A stretch of DNA of 64,000 nucleotides from Zopfochytrium polystomum. Taxonomy: Eukaryota > Chytridiomycota > Chytridiomycetes > Chytridiales > Chytridiaceae. Location: contig JAIVFJ010000184.1 in assembly GCA_025765615.1 (NCBI GenBank), positions 62,001 to 126,000 on the forward strand, given 5' to 3'. The notes beneath the pieces are model-generated. The model made no database searches. It was not told where the DNA came from and saw only the letters and a list, made by a program, of their open reading frames with translations. The translations under genes were made by a program, and so were the position numbers. Positions 31,911 through 43,216 of the stretch are shown here, one piece after another. Position 1 is the first letter of the stretch, and each line of letters opens with the position of its first letter.

Positions 31911-33290
31911 TCACAACATGCCCATCGCCGCCAGCGACTCGTTCATGGACGCCTTCGAGTCGTGCACAAAGTGCACGACCCAGTCTCCCGCGCGGTAGTT
32001 TCGCGAGTACGGGTCCCACCGCGCGCTGCACGTCCGGTTGTACCGCGGCGCGTACGAGTTGATGAGCCGCAGCGGGGTGGTGGCGACGCGGCGGCGGGCG
32101 TCGAGGACATTGCGCTCGATCATCAGCGACAGCGCGCGCTGCTCGCGCAGGCCGGTGTGGGCGTCGCGGTGCGGCTCCTGCGCGAGCCAGACGTCGGCGA
32201 AGCGAAGGATCCACGGCCGGTCGTCGGACGTTGCGTTCTGAACCGGGTCGCCTTGCGGACGGCGGCGCCGGGACCCGCGAGCCCCGCGGACAAACAGCGA
32301 CCCGGCGTTGATCCCGTTGCAGTCCATGGCGACGATGATGTCCGGGCCGGCGCGGTCGCCCGAGGTGACGGTCGGGTACGGCAGCAGCACGGTGGGCGGC
32401 GGGCCTGGCACGTTCTCCCTGCTCGGCGGCTTCTTGCTTTTCCGCGACGTCCACCACCCCTCTTTCGTCTGCTCCCACTCCACCTCCCCTTCCCCCTCCT
32501 CCTCATCCTCCTCCTCCTCCTCCCGCCCACCACGCCCTTTCCGCATCCTCTCAACCTCCCTCTCCTCCTCCTCCACCTCCTCCCACGTCACCGCGACCCT
32601 TCGCCGAGCGCGATGCAGCCTCTCGACCTCCTCGACAAACGCCTCGACCCTCACCGCCTCGTTCGCGACAAACGCGTCGGCGTCCAGCAGCCACAGCCAG
32701 TCGTACTCGGCCGCGTGTCGCCGGAGCCCCGTGACTTTGGCCCAGACCGGGTGCGGCTTCTCTGGCGCCGGCGGCGGGCGGTCCGAGCCGGTGCCCGGAG
32801 CAGGAGGAGCGAGCGCGTCCGGGGTGTCGGCGTCGGCGTCCGACAGCACGATGAGGTCGTATCCGTGGCGCAGGGCGTAGGCGCGCTTGTTGGCCAGCGA
32901 CGCCGGGTAGTACCAGGTGTCGCCGATGGCGACGGTTACCAGTGCGATGCGGAGGCCGCTGCTGCTGCTGTTGCTGTTGGTTGTGACTCCGCCGGCGACG
33001 CGCGGCTGCGGCCGCGACGGAGGCTTTGCGTTGGGCCGCCGGGTGTTCCGGCTACCGCTGCCGCCGTCGCCGCCGAGCGAGCCGGCCGGCTCGCCAAAGA
33101 GCCCGCGTGGGTCGCTGGCGGCGCGGTGGAGCAGGGCGAGCGAGGTTACGAGGAGCGCGGCGACAAGGAGGATGTAGAGCAGCGCGGGCAGCGTTGAGCC
33201 GGCCGTCGCTGCGGAGGCTGCGGCGGTGGTTGGCGTGGTGGGGGAGCCTTGGCGGCGGCGGACGAGGAGGAGGAGCGGTTTGATTATCAT
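31911..33290 (-). CDS. Golgi type II glycosyltransferase, GT34 (Gma12/Mnn10) family
   Basis: The product is 459 residues from ATG 33290. A single hydrophobic anchor (ALLYILLVAALLVTSLALL) follows a short basic N-terminus, so it is a type II Golgi membrane protein. The lumenal domain has the GT34 blocks SLANKRAYALRHGYDL and HPVWAKVTGLRRH. The metal-binding DxD motif is in WLWLLDADAF, and MDCNGINAGSLFVR follows. Family enzymes add galactose or mannose to N- or O-linked mannans from nucleotide sugars. An insertion of about 70 residues rich in Glu and Arg separates DxD from the next block, which is unusual. Which sugar is transferred cannot be told. Confidence 0.85.
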   Translation of the reverse strand: MIIKPLLLLVRRRQGSPTTPTTAAASAATAGSTLPALLYILLVAALLVTSLALLHRAASDPRGLFGEPAGSLGGDGGSGSRNTRRPNAKPPSRPQPRVAGGVTTNSNSSSSGLRIALVTVAIGDTWYYPASLANKRAYALRHGYDLIVLSDADADTPDALAPPAPGTGSDRPPPAPEKPHPVWAKVTGLRRHAAEYDWLWLLDADAFVANEAVRVEAFVEEVERLHRARRRVAVTWEEVEEEEREVERMRKGRGGREEEEEDEEEGEGEVEWEQTKEGWWTSRKSKKPPSRENVPGPPPTVLLPYPTVTSGDRAGPDIIVAMDCNGINAGSLFVRGARGSRRRRPQGDPVQNATSDDRPWILRFADVWLAQEPHRDAHTGLREQRALSLMIERNVLDARRRVATTPLRLINSYAPRYNRTCSARWDPYSRNYRAGDWVVHFVHDSKASMNESLAAMGML

Positions 33291-33611
33291 TTTTTCCGAC
33301 GCCAAGATGTGAGTGTGAGTGTATGAATGAGGAAGAGATGAGCGAGTGCGTGCGTTTGAGTGCGTGTGAGTATAGTGATAACCAACGGCACAAAGAGAGA
33401 CTTCCCGCAACCGGAGCAGCGAGCTTCCTTTCTGGGGACGGAGAGGTTCGCTTGGCGCCAAGCCAAGTGCGGTCCGTGGTTTAGCCTTGGTTCAGACAAA
33501 CTTGACCCGACAAAGTACTGGGATCAGTGAAAGAAGAGGGGGAATTCCCTGGCCGTTGAATCGCTTACAAAAACTGAAATAATTAAACAAAAAAGGACTA
33601 AAGAGATAGAC

Positions 33612-33683
33612 AGCAGCGTAGTGTAGTGGAAGCACGTTGGGCTCATAACCCAAAGGTCGAACGATCGAAACGTTCCGCTGCTA
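33612..33683 (+). tRNA. Initiator tRNA-Met (CAT)
   Basis: Same 72-base sequence as at 25791 and 30199. It lies upstream of, and divergent from, the GT34 gene. Confidence 0.93.
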
Positions 33684-34436
33684 TTTCACCCGCAACGGCA
33701 TTGGAAGAAGTCGAGTGAACCTTTCGCTCGTCAGCTGCCCCTCAACATGGTCGAAATTCCGCACGAAGAGAGGGGATCGTTTGCATTAAACAGGAATTAC
33801 ACATACACCAGGAGGCGATTTTACTTTTCTCGACTTCCCTCTTTTGTTTTTCCTTTGCTTTTTGCACCCAACGCAAGCCGTTCGACTGGGACGCTGTACC
33901 CAAAAGTGAGAGAGAGAGAGAGAGAGAGAGTGTGTGTGTGTGTGTGTGAGAGAGAGGGAGGGAAGAAGGGGGAGATGCCTGGGAGGGAGGGGGGTTTGAC
34001 GAAATCCTCCAGCAATCACGGACGAACAAACGACTGAAAAAAAAAAAAGAAAGCTTTAGGAAGAGTATCAGGGGGGGACTGCGACGTTTTCGGATCGGGA
34101 ACGGCACGGCAAGGAAGGACAACAGAAACGAAAAAAGCCAAGAGGGGTAGGATAGGCACCAGAAAGAGCAGAAGAAAAAAAAAAAAAAAAATAGGAAAAA
34201 AGAAAGGGAACAGAGAACAACAGAAGTAAGCGGTTATTTTTTTTTTTCCTGTAATTTTTCGTTTTCTGCTTTTGTAGGCCTGGTCGTGGAGCTGAGAATG
34301 GAAGGAAAAAGAGTTGGAAGGCGGAAGAGGGTAAAAGGTCGAAGAAGGGATCGTGGCGGTGGGCATGGGCAATGGATTCAAGCTGGCGAACGGAAGGAAA
34401 CGGCAACGGAAGGCGTCCCGCGATGACTCCCGGTGT
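33684..34436. other. Intergenic region with simple repeats
   Basis: (GA)n at 33908-33930 runs into (TG)n at 33931-33948. A-rich runs occur near 34040 and 34175. No gene seen. Confidence 0.45.
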
Positions 34437-37400
34437 TCAAGTGAAGCGTTTCAGGATGTAGTTGAACAGGGTCAGGATCTTGGACTTGTCCTCGTTCATC
34501 ACGTCTGGGAAACGCCGCGTTAGTTGAAATTAGCCAATAGGAAAATCAATAGAAAGAAGAAAAAAAAAAAAAGGGCTGGAAAAGGCAATCAACCCTCACC
34601 CTGCGGATTCATAAACTCCGTCCGGATTCCCTTCCCCCTCAAAAAGTTGAGCGCGACGGCAATATTATCCTGCTTGTGAACCGCCATCACCGCGCGCTTG
34701 TTGTACTTTCCGACGGACTCCCCCGTAGCCTGCTCGAGGGCGTAGATGAGGAGCAAGCCGTCGGTGAGTGTGCCGTCGAAGAGGGTCTCGACGGGCGCGA
34801 CGCCGCCGCGCGCGGCGAGGTTCGCGTTGAGCCAGTCGACGGCGAGCTTTTCGATGGCGCGGTCGTCGCCAGAGGTCGAGTTTTCTTTGCGCTTGATGTG
34901 GATCGCGGGGCCGGGGATGTAGCCAGGGGCCGGCGCGTAGTGTTGCGCGGGGGCGGCGGCGGCTTCGTCGGTGGCGTCGGTCGACTCTTGGGAGCTGTGG
35001 CGCGCCGGCGGCGACGGGGGCACGGGGTGCGGGTGCGGTGCGGTCGCGGTCGCGGCGGCGTCGTCGTGGACGGACTCGGTCGACCCGGTGGCGGCGTCGG
35101 GGTCCGCGGCGGGGTGGAGGCCAGCCGGTTTCAAGGGTCGCGGCGGGGGAGCGCCCGGGCGGCCTTTCATGGCGGCGGCCATTGCGGCCATGGCGTTGTT
35201 CTGGGCAAAGACGCCGGGAATCTTTTTCGGTCTTGGCGGAGGGGCGACCGGCTGGTCGCCACCGGGGGGCACGACAGAATCCTCTGGGGGTTCTTCGGCC
35301 TCGCTCAGGGCCATGCTTGTCGGCCGCTCGCTGTCGTGCACCGACGACGGAGGTTGCTCGCTGGCTGCGGTCGAGACGGGCCGCTCGCTGGTCGCCATCG
35401 ACGTTGGGCGAGGCACGACGGGGGGAGGGTGGCTGGACGAAATCGGCCGGCTGTCTGGGCGCGCCACGGGCGGCCTCGGCCGCGGGACGGGGGGTGGCGG
35501 ATGCTGCTGCTGCGGCTCTTCGGGTGGGGCCGGCGACGACGATCCCTTCAACGCGTCAAAGATTTCCTTTTCAAGGTCGCCTCCGCCGCTCAGACTCGCG
35601 TCGCTTAAGCCGATACTCGTCCGGTTCGGTGGCGCTGGGGAGGCAGAAGGAACAGGTCGCGGGACTGGGCGCGGCGGACGCGGGGGCTCCGCGACAGGGG
35701 CTGATGGTTGGGCGGCCACAACTTCGTCTTGGGACTCGTAAGTTCCCGCTACCGCAGCTTCTTCATCGAAAACTTCTTGCGAGGTGTCCAAATGAGGTTT
35801 CTTTGCCTTGGACGGAAGCACTGGGGGAGGCGGATGGCTGGGCGGCGCACTGGTAGGCGGTGGCGGAGGCTGGAAATGCGACGGGGGATGGTCCGGAACC
35901 GCCGTCATTGATTTGCGCTCAGGATCGTGCCGCTCAGGTACATGTTCGGCCGACGGGAGATCTGGCTGAGACGTGGAGGGAGCGTGCTAGTTTTTTTGAA
36001 AGCCTCGACATTAGACCCAAACCATTTAAGTGAATAGCAATACCACACCTCTTCCTCAGCTTTCGATCCCTTTTTGATGGTCTTTTTCTTTCCAAAGCCG
36101 CTCAGCATGCCCATGAGACCACCCTTCTTCTTCTCTGGCGTCGCAGGAGCATGCGCAGCCGCAGACGCAGGCGGTGGCGAGGCTGTAGTTGCCGAAGCGG
36201 CAGGCGACGGCTTGGTCGTCGGAGGCGGCTGTGGCGAATGCGGCGGATGAGCGGCAGGAGGCTGTGTGGGCGGAAGGGAGGGTGCGCGCACAGGTGACGG
36301 CGGGCCAGGAACATCGGGCGGTGGGCGAATCGGAGATGCTGGGGCCGCCGGTCGCTCCTCTTCGGACGGCGGTGCGGCAGAGAGCGCTCGTGGGAGCGTC
36401 GGCGGGACAACCGCAACGGACACTGGCGGTTCCGGCTGTTCCCCGTCCGCGGGCGCCACAGGATCCGCAACAGGGGGAGCCGCACCGCCTTCCGCATCGG
36501 CCGACGACGGCGCCGCCGTCTGTTCGGCAGCCTCCTCCTCCGCCTGCGCTGTGGGGGGCTTTCTGATCTTTGGTGGCGGTCCCGCCAGCATCCTGTTCAG
36601 ATCGCTGAAAAGGTTGTTGTTTCGCGCAGAGGCCTTTACAAGTCCATCCTGAGCAATGGGAGCTTCGGCTGGGGCGTGCTCGGCGGACTCTTCCTCGGCG
36701 ATAGGTTTTCCCAGTGTCTCGGCGGTCGAATAGGGGCGAGGTTTAGGCGGCAGGGCGGCAGAACCAGGCGCAGCCACCGCGACGGGTTGGGAGGCAGGGC
36801 GGGGCTGCGGGACAGGTGGTTGCTGGCGTGGAACAGGGCGTGGAGGGACGGCTTCCACGGGAGTGGGGGACGGGACCGACGGGACCGGCGGTGGAGGCTT
36901 GGAGGGCGACGATGGAGCAGGTGAGGCGGGTCCTCCGGTTGCAGCTGGAGACGGAGAGATTGAGGGCGGGCGTGGGCGCGGCGGAGGAGGATGTGCGGGC
37001 GGTCCGGCGGTCGGGGTGGCCGCTGGCGCAGGCCCCGAAGAGGAGCGAGGGGGCGGGGTGGGCGCTGGTGCGGATGTGGCGGCAGGCGCCGCCTGCTCTT
37101 GCTCTTCTTCTTCTTCGCCACCCATCTCGGCAATCGCCGTCTCGACATGGGGGAGCAGAGCATCGGCAAGGACATCACCGGCCGCAGTGACCAGCTGACC
37201 GTAGAGATCGGTTGATCGAGCGACAAGTGACTCTGTAAAGTCGTGGAGCACAGTCTCCAGATCGGCAGCGATGGGCACGTCCTTAGCGATGGCGCCGAGT
37301 TTGGTGCGCATCGTGTCGATGACGGCGGCCTCGTCCTCGACGCGGCCGTCCGTGAGGGGCTGAAGATCGTCGACGATCTGCTCGACCATCTTGTCGAGCT

Positions 37401-37698
37401 CTCTGCGGACGGCGGCATCGGCTTTTGCGGCGACGTCCTTGAGGGTGGGGCGGATCGCGCGGGTGACCCGTTCTCGGGGTGGCGGATCGGGCGATGCGCG
37501 CAGCTCTGCCAGGGACTGGACGACGGCCTCGACGTCGTTTGCGGCGGACTGCACGATGGCGTCGGCCTGCTCGCGGTCCTCCAGCGAGACGTCAGGCGAA
37601 GTAGAGGAGGCGATGGCATCGGCGGCCTTCCTGAGGCGCGCGATGGCGGATTCCAGGAGCCGCACGCGGGCGCCGGTGGTGGCGGCTGCCGTCGCCAT
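34437..37698 (-). CDS. Proline-rich cytoskeletal-type protein with C-terminal calponin-homology domain
   Basis: Exons 37698-36049, 35965-34600 and 34504-34437 join in phase to 1027 residues. Residues 1-210 are helical (LLESAIARLRKAADAI; ELDKMVEQIVDDL), possibly a bundle. Residues 210-900 are extremely Pro-rich, with many PPPRP, PPPPP and PPPVPR stretches that could bind SH3, WW, EVH1 or profilin. A lysine-rich patch (KKKGGLMGMLSGFGKKK) sits at about 525-545. The last 110 residues form one CH domain (LAVDWLNANL, LFDGTLTDGLLLIYAL, MAVHKQDNI, LNFL). Its final helix is encoded by the small last exon (KSKILTLFNYILKRF). CH domains commonly bind F-actin, so an actin-patch or cortical scaffold is likely. 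I do not recognise a named ortholog. Confidence 0.8.
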
Positions 37699-37739
37699 GA
37701 TAAGGGGTGTCAGGTGGTGAGGGGGGAATGTGAGTGTGT

Positions 37740-37881
37740 GTGTGTGTGTGTGTGTTTGGCGTGTGACTGCGAGACAGACAAAGAGAAAAGGTGGAAAAAT
37801 GGGGGAATCCTTTATCATGCTTGCACCAAGAATGAGCCCGCACATGGAACAGAACAATGACACTAACAGTTATCGGCGGCG

Positions 37882-37948
<67 letters not shown>
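37740..37948. repeat. TG and (TC)n microsatellites upstream of the CH-domain gene
   Basis: A (GT)n run at about 37733-37755 and a (TC)n run of about 65 bases at 37884-37948 lie in the 5' flank of the minus-strand gene. The TC/GA tract is perfect. Confidence 0.85.
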
Positions 37949-37951
<3 letters not shown>

Positions 37952-38077
37952 ACTCCCCCTTCTGGAATTCCACGAATCCACCCCCACCCCCTCCCCTCCT
38001 CCTCCAACGCTTCCACCCCCCCCTCGCCCAACCCCGCCCAAAAGTAACAGCCCCTCGCCCCCCCTGACTCCTCCACG

Positions 38078-39564
38078 TCAATAGTACTCCTGCTGTGCTC
38101 TCCGCAAGGCATACATAAAATCCCACGCGTCGTCGTCCCACGGCTTGAGTCCGTGCGACAGCAGCAGCATCATCTCGTCGAAAACCCCAAGTTGTCCATT
38201 CGGTACTGCAACCCCTCCTCATCCTCCTCATCCTCGTACTCGTCGTCGTCGGCTGCATCGTCGCGGTTAACGGGGGCTGCCGCACGCCCCGTCGCCTCGC
38301 TGCCCGCAATACCCGTGCTTCGCTCGCCCGACGGCTCATCGGTATTCCCCTCTTCGAGCGCGAGCATGGCCGGCACGGCAGTGACGCCCCAGCGGGCCAG
38401 GCATACCGTGAGTTCCAGCGAACCGTTGACGTCGCCGATGTACGCCAAGAAGCCGCGTCCGACGCGCCGCAGGGCGACGGCGGTTTCGTTGTGCGGGTTA
38501 GTTCGGCCCGATGGCTCATAGAGACGGTGTGCAGGCGCGACGTTCGCGATGCGGGCGCACTTTGCGTGGAAGGAGCGCGGCGGCTGCTCGGCGGCGGCGG
38601 TGTCCAGCCCGCGGGCAAACAGCTGGCCGGCGGTCGATATCCGGTTCTCGTCGCCGCCGCCGGAGCCTTGCCTCCACGGCACGTCGAGCGCGGAAAACAG
38701 CCGGTGGAAATCGTCTGTGGTCATCATGCTGGCGGCGTAGGTGAAGATAATCACGAGGCCGCCCTTGTTTCGGACGTAGTCGCGGAGCGTCTCGCAGAGC
38801 TGCGTGACACCCTCGTCAAAGGCGAGCACGACCCTTGGAACCAGATCGCTGGGCGACGTCAAGAAGGTTTTGGCGTCGCGGGCGTTTCGGGCCACTCGGA
38901 ACGCAGTGTCTGGGATCTGGCGGATGGCAGTGAACGTCTCGGTGCAGGTGTCAAAGGAGTTTTGCCCGTCGAAGAAATCGAGTAGCAGAATGGTCGAGAG
39001 CGGAGGAGCTGGCAGGGGAGGGTCTTCATAGTCGTCCTCGCTGTCGAGATCGTCTTCCTTTTTTGGGAGCATCTCAAGCCGGAAACCGCCGCCGACACGG
39101 AAGGCCGGGGGATCAGGGACTTGCTTCAACCGGCCGACGTGCGCTTCCCTTGGCGCGTCATTTGCAGGGTGTACGCCCCGCGCTTGCTCCCGAGGATCCT
39201 CCACTTCGACGTCGTGAATCACGAGATCTTCGTCGTCCGCACGTCGAAAGCGCGACGGCTGAGCTGCTGGTGGGCCTCCTCGAGACGGCTGCGAGCGCGA
39301 AGTTGCAGTGGGCTTGCGTGCAGAGGTCGACGACGACGCAAATGGTTGCACGAAAGATCTACGCCACCGCCGGCGTGGATCGTTTTGGCCGTGCAGGAAG
39401 TTGCAGGTGTCGCCGAAGTGGCAGTGGCCCTTCGCGGCAAAGTGGCGACATTGGACGGTGAGCCGGCGTGGGTCGCCGCTGGCGCGATGGGAGTTGTTGT
39501 TGCCAACTCCTCCTGAGACATGGCTCATCATTTGCAAGGAACGAAACGATTTCCTTTGCTCCAT
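38078..39564 (-). CDS. CCCH zinc-finger protein, C-terminus frameshifted
   Basis: From ATG 39564 the open frame ends at 38170 (464 residues). A single CCCH finger near residue 40 fits C-x8-C-x5-C-x3-H (CRHFAAKGHCHFGDTCNFLH), a type that usually binds RNA. After an acidic, disordered region comes an alpha/beta domain (STILLLDFFDGQ; GGLVIIFTYAAS; GRGFLAYIGDVNGS), a fold like those that sense or bind nucleotides or ligands, not identified. At the end the frame stops, but a one-base shift at GGGG (about 38185) opens 35 codons to 38078. They read FDEMMLLLSHG and WDDDAWDFMYALRRAQ, so the true C-terminus probably lies there. Confidence 0.65.
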
Positions 39565-39613
39565 TGACTGACAAGTTATTTTTCGAAGACGCAAGTCACT
39601 GACCCACAACGAG

Positions 39614-41005
39614 CTACGTTTCCTTCTCCCGCTCGCACCGCGCGCACTCGCAATCAAAGTAATAAACGTCCTTGAGGCTCTTCCGCCGCGCATCCCTCCC
39701 TTGCGCTACGTCCACGTACGACAGCGTCAGCTCCTCACCCCGCCGCACGTCCCTGGCCGCAACGAACCGCATCAGCGGCTCGCGGTCCCACGCCCGCAGA
39801 ATCGCTCTAGCCTCCCCGTCGTCCTCGTCGCCCGCCTCGACCAACCCGTCCAACGCATCCCGCTCGACCAGCCCTCCACCCTCGCCTTCTCGCCCGTCGA
39901 CGCACCGGATCATCACATCGCGCCCGACGTTGGATTCGCACGCGTGGTTAAAGTACGAGCCCGCTGGGAACAGGGCGAGGCCGAGCTCTTCGTGGCCGTC
40001 GTCGTAGAGACCGAATGCGTTGCACTGCCGCGCGGCAAGGACCGTCGCGAACGATTGGCGGGTCGGGAACGTTTCGGACATCAGGTCGCGGAACGCGCGT
40101 GGGAGCGAGGAGGAAGGAGGAGATGCTGAGGACGAGGAGGAGGAGGAGGAGGAGGAGGAAGGAGGGATCCGGAGCAACGCGGCGTGCAAGAGGTACAGTT
40201 GTGCGAGCTCCTCGCGCGGGAAGGAGGTGACGTTGGGGACGAGCTCGCGGACAAGAGCAGGGTGCGGGTGCCTGCGGTGCGCGGCCGAGGCGGCGCCGGC
40301 GATGCGCGGGTGCAACTTTGCATGGAGCGCAAAGCTGAGGCACCATCGGGCGAGTGTTTGAATGTCCGAGCGGTCGTACACCTGGAGCAGAGCGAGTGGT
40401 TCCAGGTTTCCTCCTTTCCCGGCCCTCTCGGCGCCGCTCCCGTCCGTCAGTTCCTCACTCCACGACGTCCCGATCTGCACCGACTTTGCGACGGACGCCA
40501 GCCACTTGCCAAAGGCGGCTCCGACGGGGAGTCCGTTCGAGATGTCGGCGAGGTAGGCGCACTCGAACTTGTCGTGGTAGGCGGAGCGGGCGGCGCGACA
40601 CGATTCGCCGCAGTAGGAGATGCTGCTGCAGCGTTCGCAGCCCTGCGAAATTGGGAGGGAGGAGCGGGCGATGGTGTTGGACATGCACGCCCCGCACGCG
40701 TGCTTGCGGCACTTTTGGAAGATGGCTGGGTGGGGATTCGTGAAGTGTGTGGTTGGGGAGTGTGTGTTCTTTCAGCTTCCAAGTAGCTGAATGCAAAACG
40801 GCCCCCCAGAACAGAACCGACTCCCGCTCTACTCACCGATGCCCGCGTTGCGGCACTCGAGGACGCACTCGCCCTGCACGATATCGCGCGACGCAACGGC
40901 GTACCTTCCCCGGCGCGAGTCGCGGAGGACGGCGATCGGCGCATCGCCCAGGCCGATCGCCGCGATCGTGGCTTCGGGCATGTCGAGCAGAAGCAGCTCA
41001 TTCAT
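39614..41005 (-). CDS. SET and MYND domain protein (SMYD-like lysine methyltransferase)
   Basis: Exons are 41005-40837 and 40725-39614 (111-bp intron, GTGAGT donor), giving 426 residues. The SET domain begins in exon 1 (RGRYAVASRDIVQGECVLEC). It is split by a MYND zinc finger spanning the exon junction (CRKHACGAC, CERCSSISYCGESC). It resumes with RQCNAFGL, the cofactor-site SYFNHACESNV, and GEELTLSYVDV, followed by post-SET cysteines (CECARC). This is the SMYD/Set5-Set6 layout. These enzymes methylate lysines of histones or other proteins using S-adenosylmethionine. A serine run and a poly-Glu-rich loop are extra. Its stop lies 49 bp upstream of the CCCH gene start, on the same strand. Confidence 0.85.
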
Positions 41006-41454
41006 CGGGCATTTGTTGAGCGCAAGTGGGGAACGCCGAATGGCTTTCTTGTCACAACCGACTGTTAACCCCAACCTTCGCTCGCGCTTTGGTGGCCAGG
41101 CTTACGCGTAACCAGTAAGCCCGCGTGCGCCGCCCGACCGACCCGAGCCCTGGCTCGCCAGGAAGACCTCACTCTCCTACAAGACGAGGATAAAGGCCCA
41201 TCCGCGTCGGCAGGAAGAACAAACGAGGCTGTTTGTCGGTTTCCCAGCCGAGCGCTTCAGCTGCACTCGCGCGGCCTAGAGCGAACTTGAAAAAAATAGG
41301 AGGCGCCTGTCCGGCAGGCGGCAGACGGTTGCCGTTACCGAAAGATCGGAAACAGCTCAAAGGCCACCAGACAATTCCGCACCCCGCCCTTACACGCTCG
41401 TAACCGCCGGTTCTGATCAAACCCGCCGGCATCCAGCACCCTCCCTTGACAAAG
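41006..41454. other. Divergent intergenic region
   Basis: Lies between the 5' ends of the minus-strand SMYD-like gene and the plus-strand membrane-family copy 3. No gene seen; it presumably holds both promoters. Confidence 0.4.
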
Positions 41455-43146
41455 ATGCCAATATCGGACGAACTCACCCTCGCGCATATGGCGCACGGCC
41501 TCAAGATCGTCTTATTGGGCACCGCGATCGTTACCCTCACGCTCTTTGGGTTTGGCACCTTGGAGGTGGCGCTGCAGTCGCGGCAGATCCATCGGCCCCC
41601 GGACACCGCGTGTCTGAACTTTGCGTTTCGACTGTCGGCAGCCGTGGCGAGCATTTTCGCAAATGGCCAGACCCACAGGGCGGCGGAGCAAGGAGCCGCT
41701 GTTGCCGTTCGACCCGGTTACTATTTCCTGCTGGTCGATCTGGGGGTCGTTGCTGCGACCTGTCTGTTGTCGACAACTCGAGCCACGTTCTTCACATTTG
41801 CGTCGTTGGCTTTCGTTCCAGGTATTCAACAGAAACAAATTACTTGTGCTGGCAGACTCCTGTGTTTTTAACGGTGAAGAGCAAGGAGCATTTTGCGCGG
41901 CGCTCGTCTCGATGCCAACTTCCATTGCCATTCATATCCGCATAGTTGGTTCCCTTGGAGCTGGCATCCTCATGATGGTTTACCACAACTCCTTCACTTG
42001 GTTCATCGTCATCAATTTTTACGTTCTGGAGGTTGCCAACTCAAAGCCAGTGGAGGGCCCTTTCATGCAAGGAGCGATGGTGCTGGCAATCTTTCTGCTC
42101 CAGCCAGCGCTCGCATTCGTATACAGGGCGATCGGAATTCTATTTCGCGGGAAATCGGACACCAAGACACCGTCAACGTTGCAATTAGTCATTGTGTCCA
42201 CTGCAAGCCTCGTGGACGGCGCCGACGATGGGACAACGCCCTTGCCAACTGTTATGACCGAGGCTGCTTCCTTCAAGAAATCTACTAACGACTTTCAAAG
42301 AGAGCTGCAAGACGCCTTTCTATTTTATGCAGGTACCTCCCGCCCACCTGTGTTCTGATTCCCCCGTTCTCAGTATCTGCCCCATCAGGATTCGAAGTCA
42401 TCAGCGTCATGACGCTGCTGCGAATCAATCAGAGCGTGTTCTACGCAGGACTGGTCCTCTACCTCTGCAAGCGGCCAATATTCCGCGTCATCAAGAGGCT
42501 CGCGCTTGTGCCGCTGTGGGAGAGACTGCGTGGTCGCAGCGCAGCACCGAAACGAGTCTCCCCCAGCGACGTTGGCGAGTTCAGCACGCATCCGGCGTCG
42601 GCGTGCTCGTTGCCGCAAGAATTGTCAGACGCGACCCGGGCCGACAAGCCGGCTGACGCCGACGCGGCCTGCGGCGGCGGCGGGTCGCAGCAGCTCCTGA
42701 CGGACATCCTGTACGGGGATCGGGACCCGCTCAAGGACTTTCACGAAAAGGTCGCGCTGTACACGGCACGAGTCGCGTCGCTGCCTGCGGCAGTGTTTTA
42801 TCTTGCGTTAGACTCGCCGCTGTTGGCGGGCGTCGGCTCGCCGTCGGAAGCTTGCCAGCGGCGGCTTGCTGGGTCGACGGTCGCCAGCGCCGCGCTTCGC
42901 TTGACGATGATTGTTGCCGCGAATGTGGTGACGGATGTCGTCGCGTTGGTTGTTCGGGTGCGCATAGGCGACGCACGACGAAGGAAGCTGTCGGAGGCAC
43001 GCGTGATGGGGCGCCATCCACAGGAACTTCTGGTTTTTGTCTCGCTGTGGGCTGTCGTGGACTCCTCTTTTACTATAGTTGAGCTCGTATTGAGCGTAGT
43101 CATGTTTTTGCGCGGGGCTTTTCTTTTGGAGGCGTGCGAGCCATGA
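41455..43146 (+). CDS. Multi-spanning membrane protein family, copy 3 (intact)
   Basis: Exons 41455-41821 (367 bases), 41886-42332 and 42389-43146 give 523 residues. Both junction positions and phases are the same as in copy 1. Signatures: HGLKIV, RPPDTACL, FVPG junction, FYVLEVANSKPVEG, and a GFEVISVMTLLR exon-3 start. Then come GDRDPLKDFHEKVALY, RRLAGSTV, FVSLW and MFLRGAFLLEACEP. About 8-9 hydrophobic spans. The loop between spans 5 and 6 is Ser/Thr/Asp-rich and variable, while the DPLKDFH loop is strongly conserved and may be the functional cytosolic site. ATG 41455 was chosen as the first ATG aligning with the paralogs. Confidence 0.75.
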
Positions 43147-43216
43147 GCGTTGTCTGAGCTATTTACATGCTTTCTATGCTTATACCCTCCAATGTTCATT
43201 ATTGAAGAAAGAGAGA

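Noticed and set aside
31711..33197. 494-codon open frame on the plus strand
   Set aside because: Antisense shadow of the GT34 glycosyltransferase; Arg/Pro/His-rich.
23275..33683. Repeated tRNA-like units considered as a CRISPR-like or tRNA-derived SINE array
   Set aside because: Spacing is irregular, four units fold as full tRNAs, and no A-rich SINE tails or target duplications follow them.
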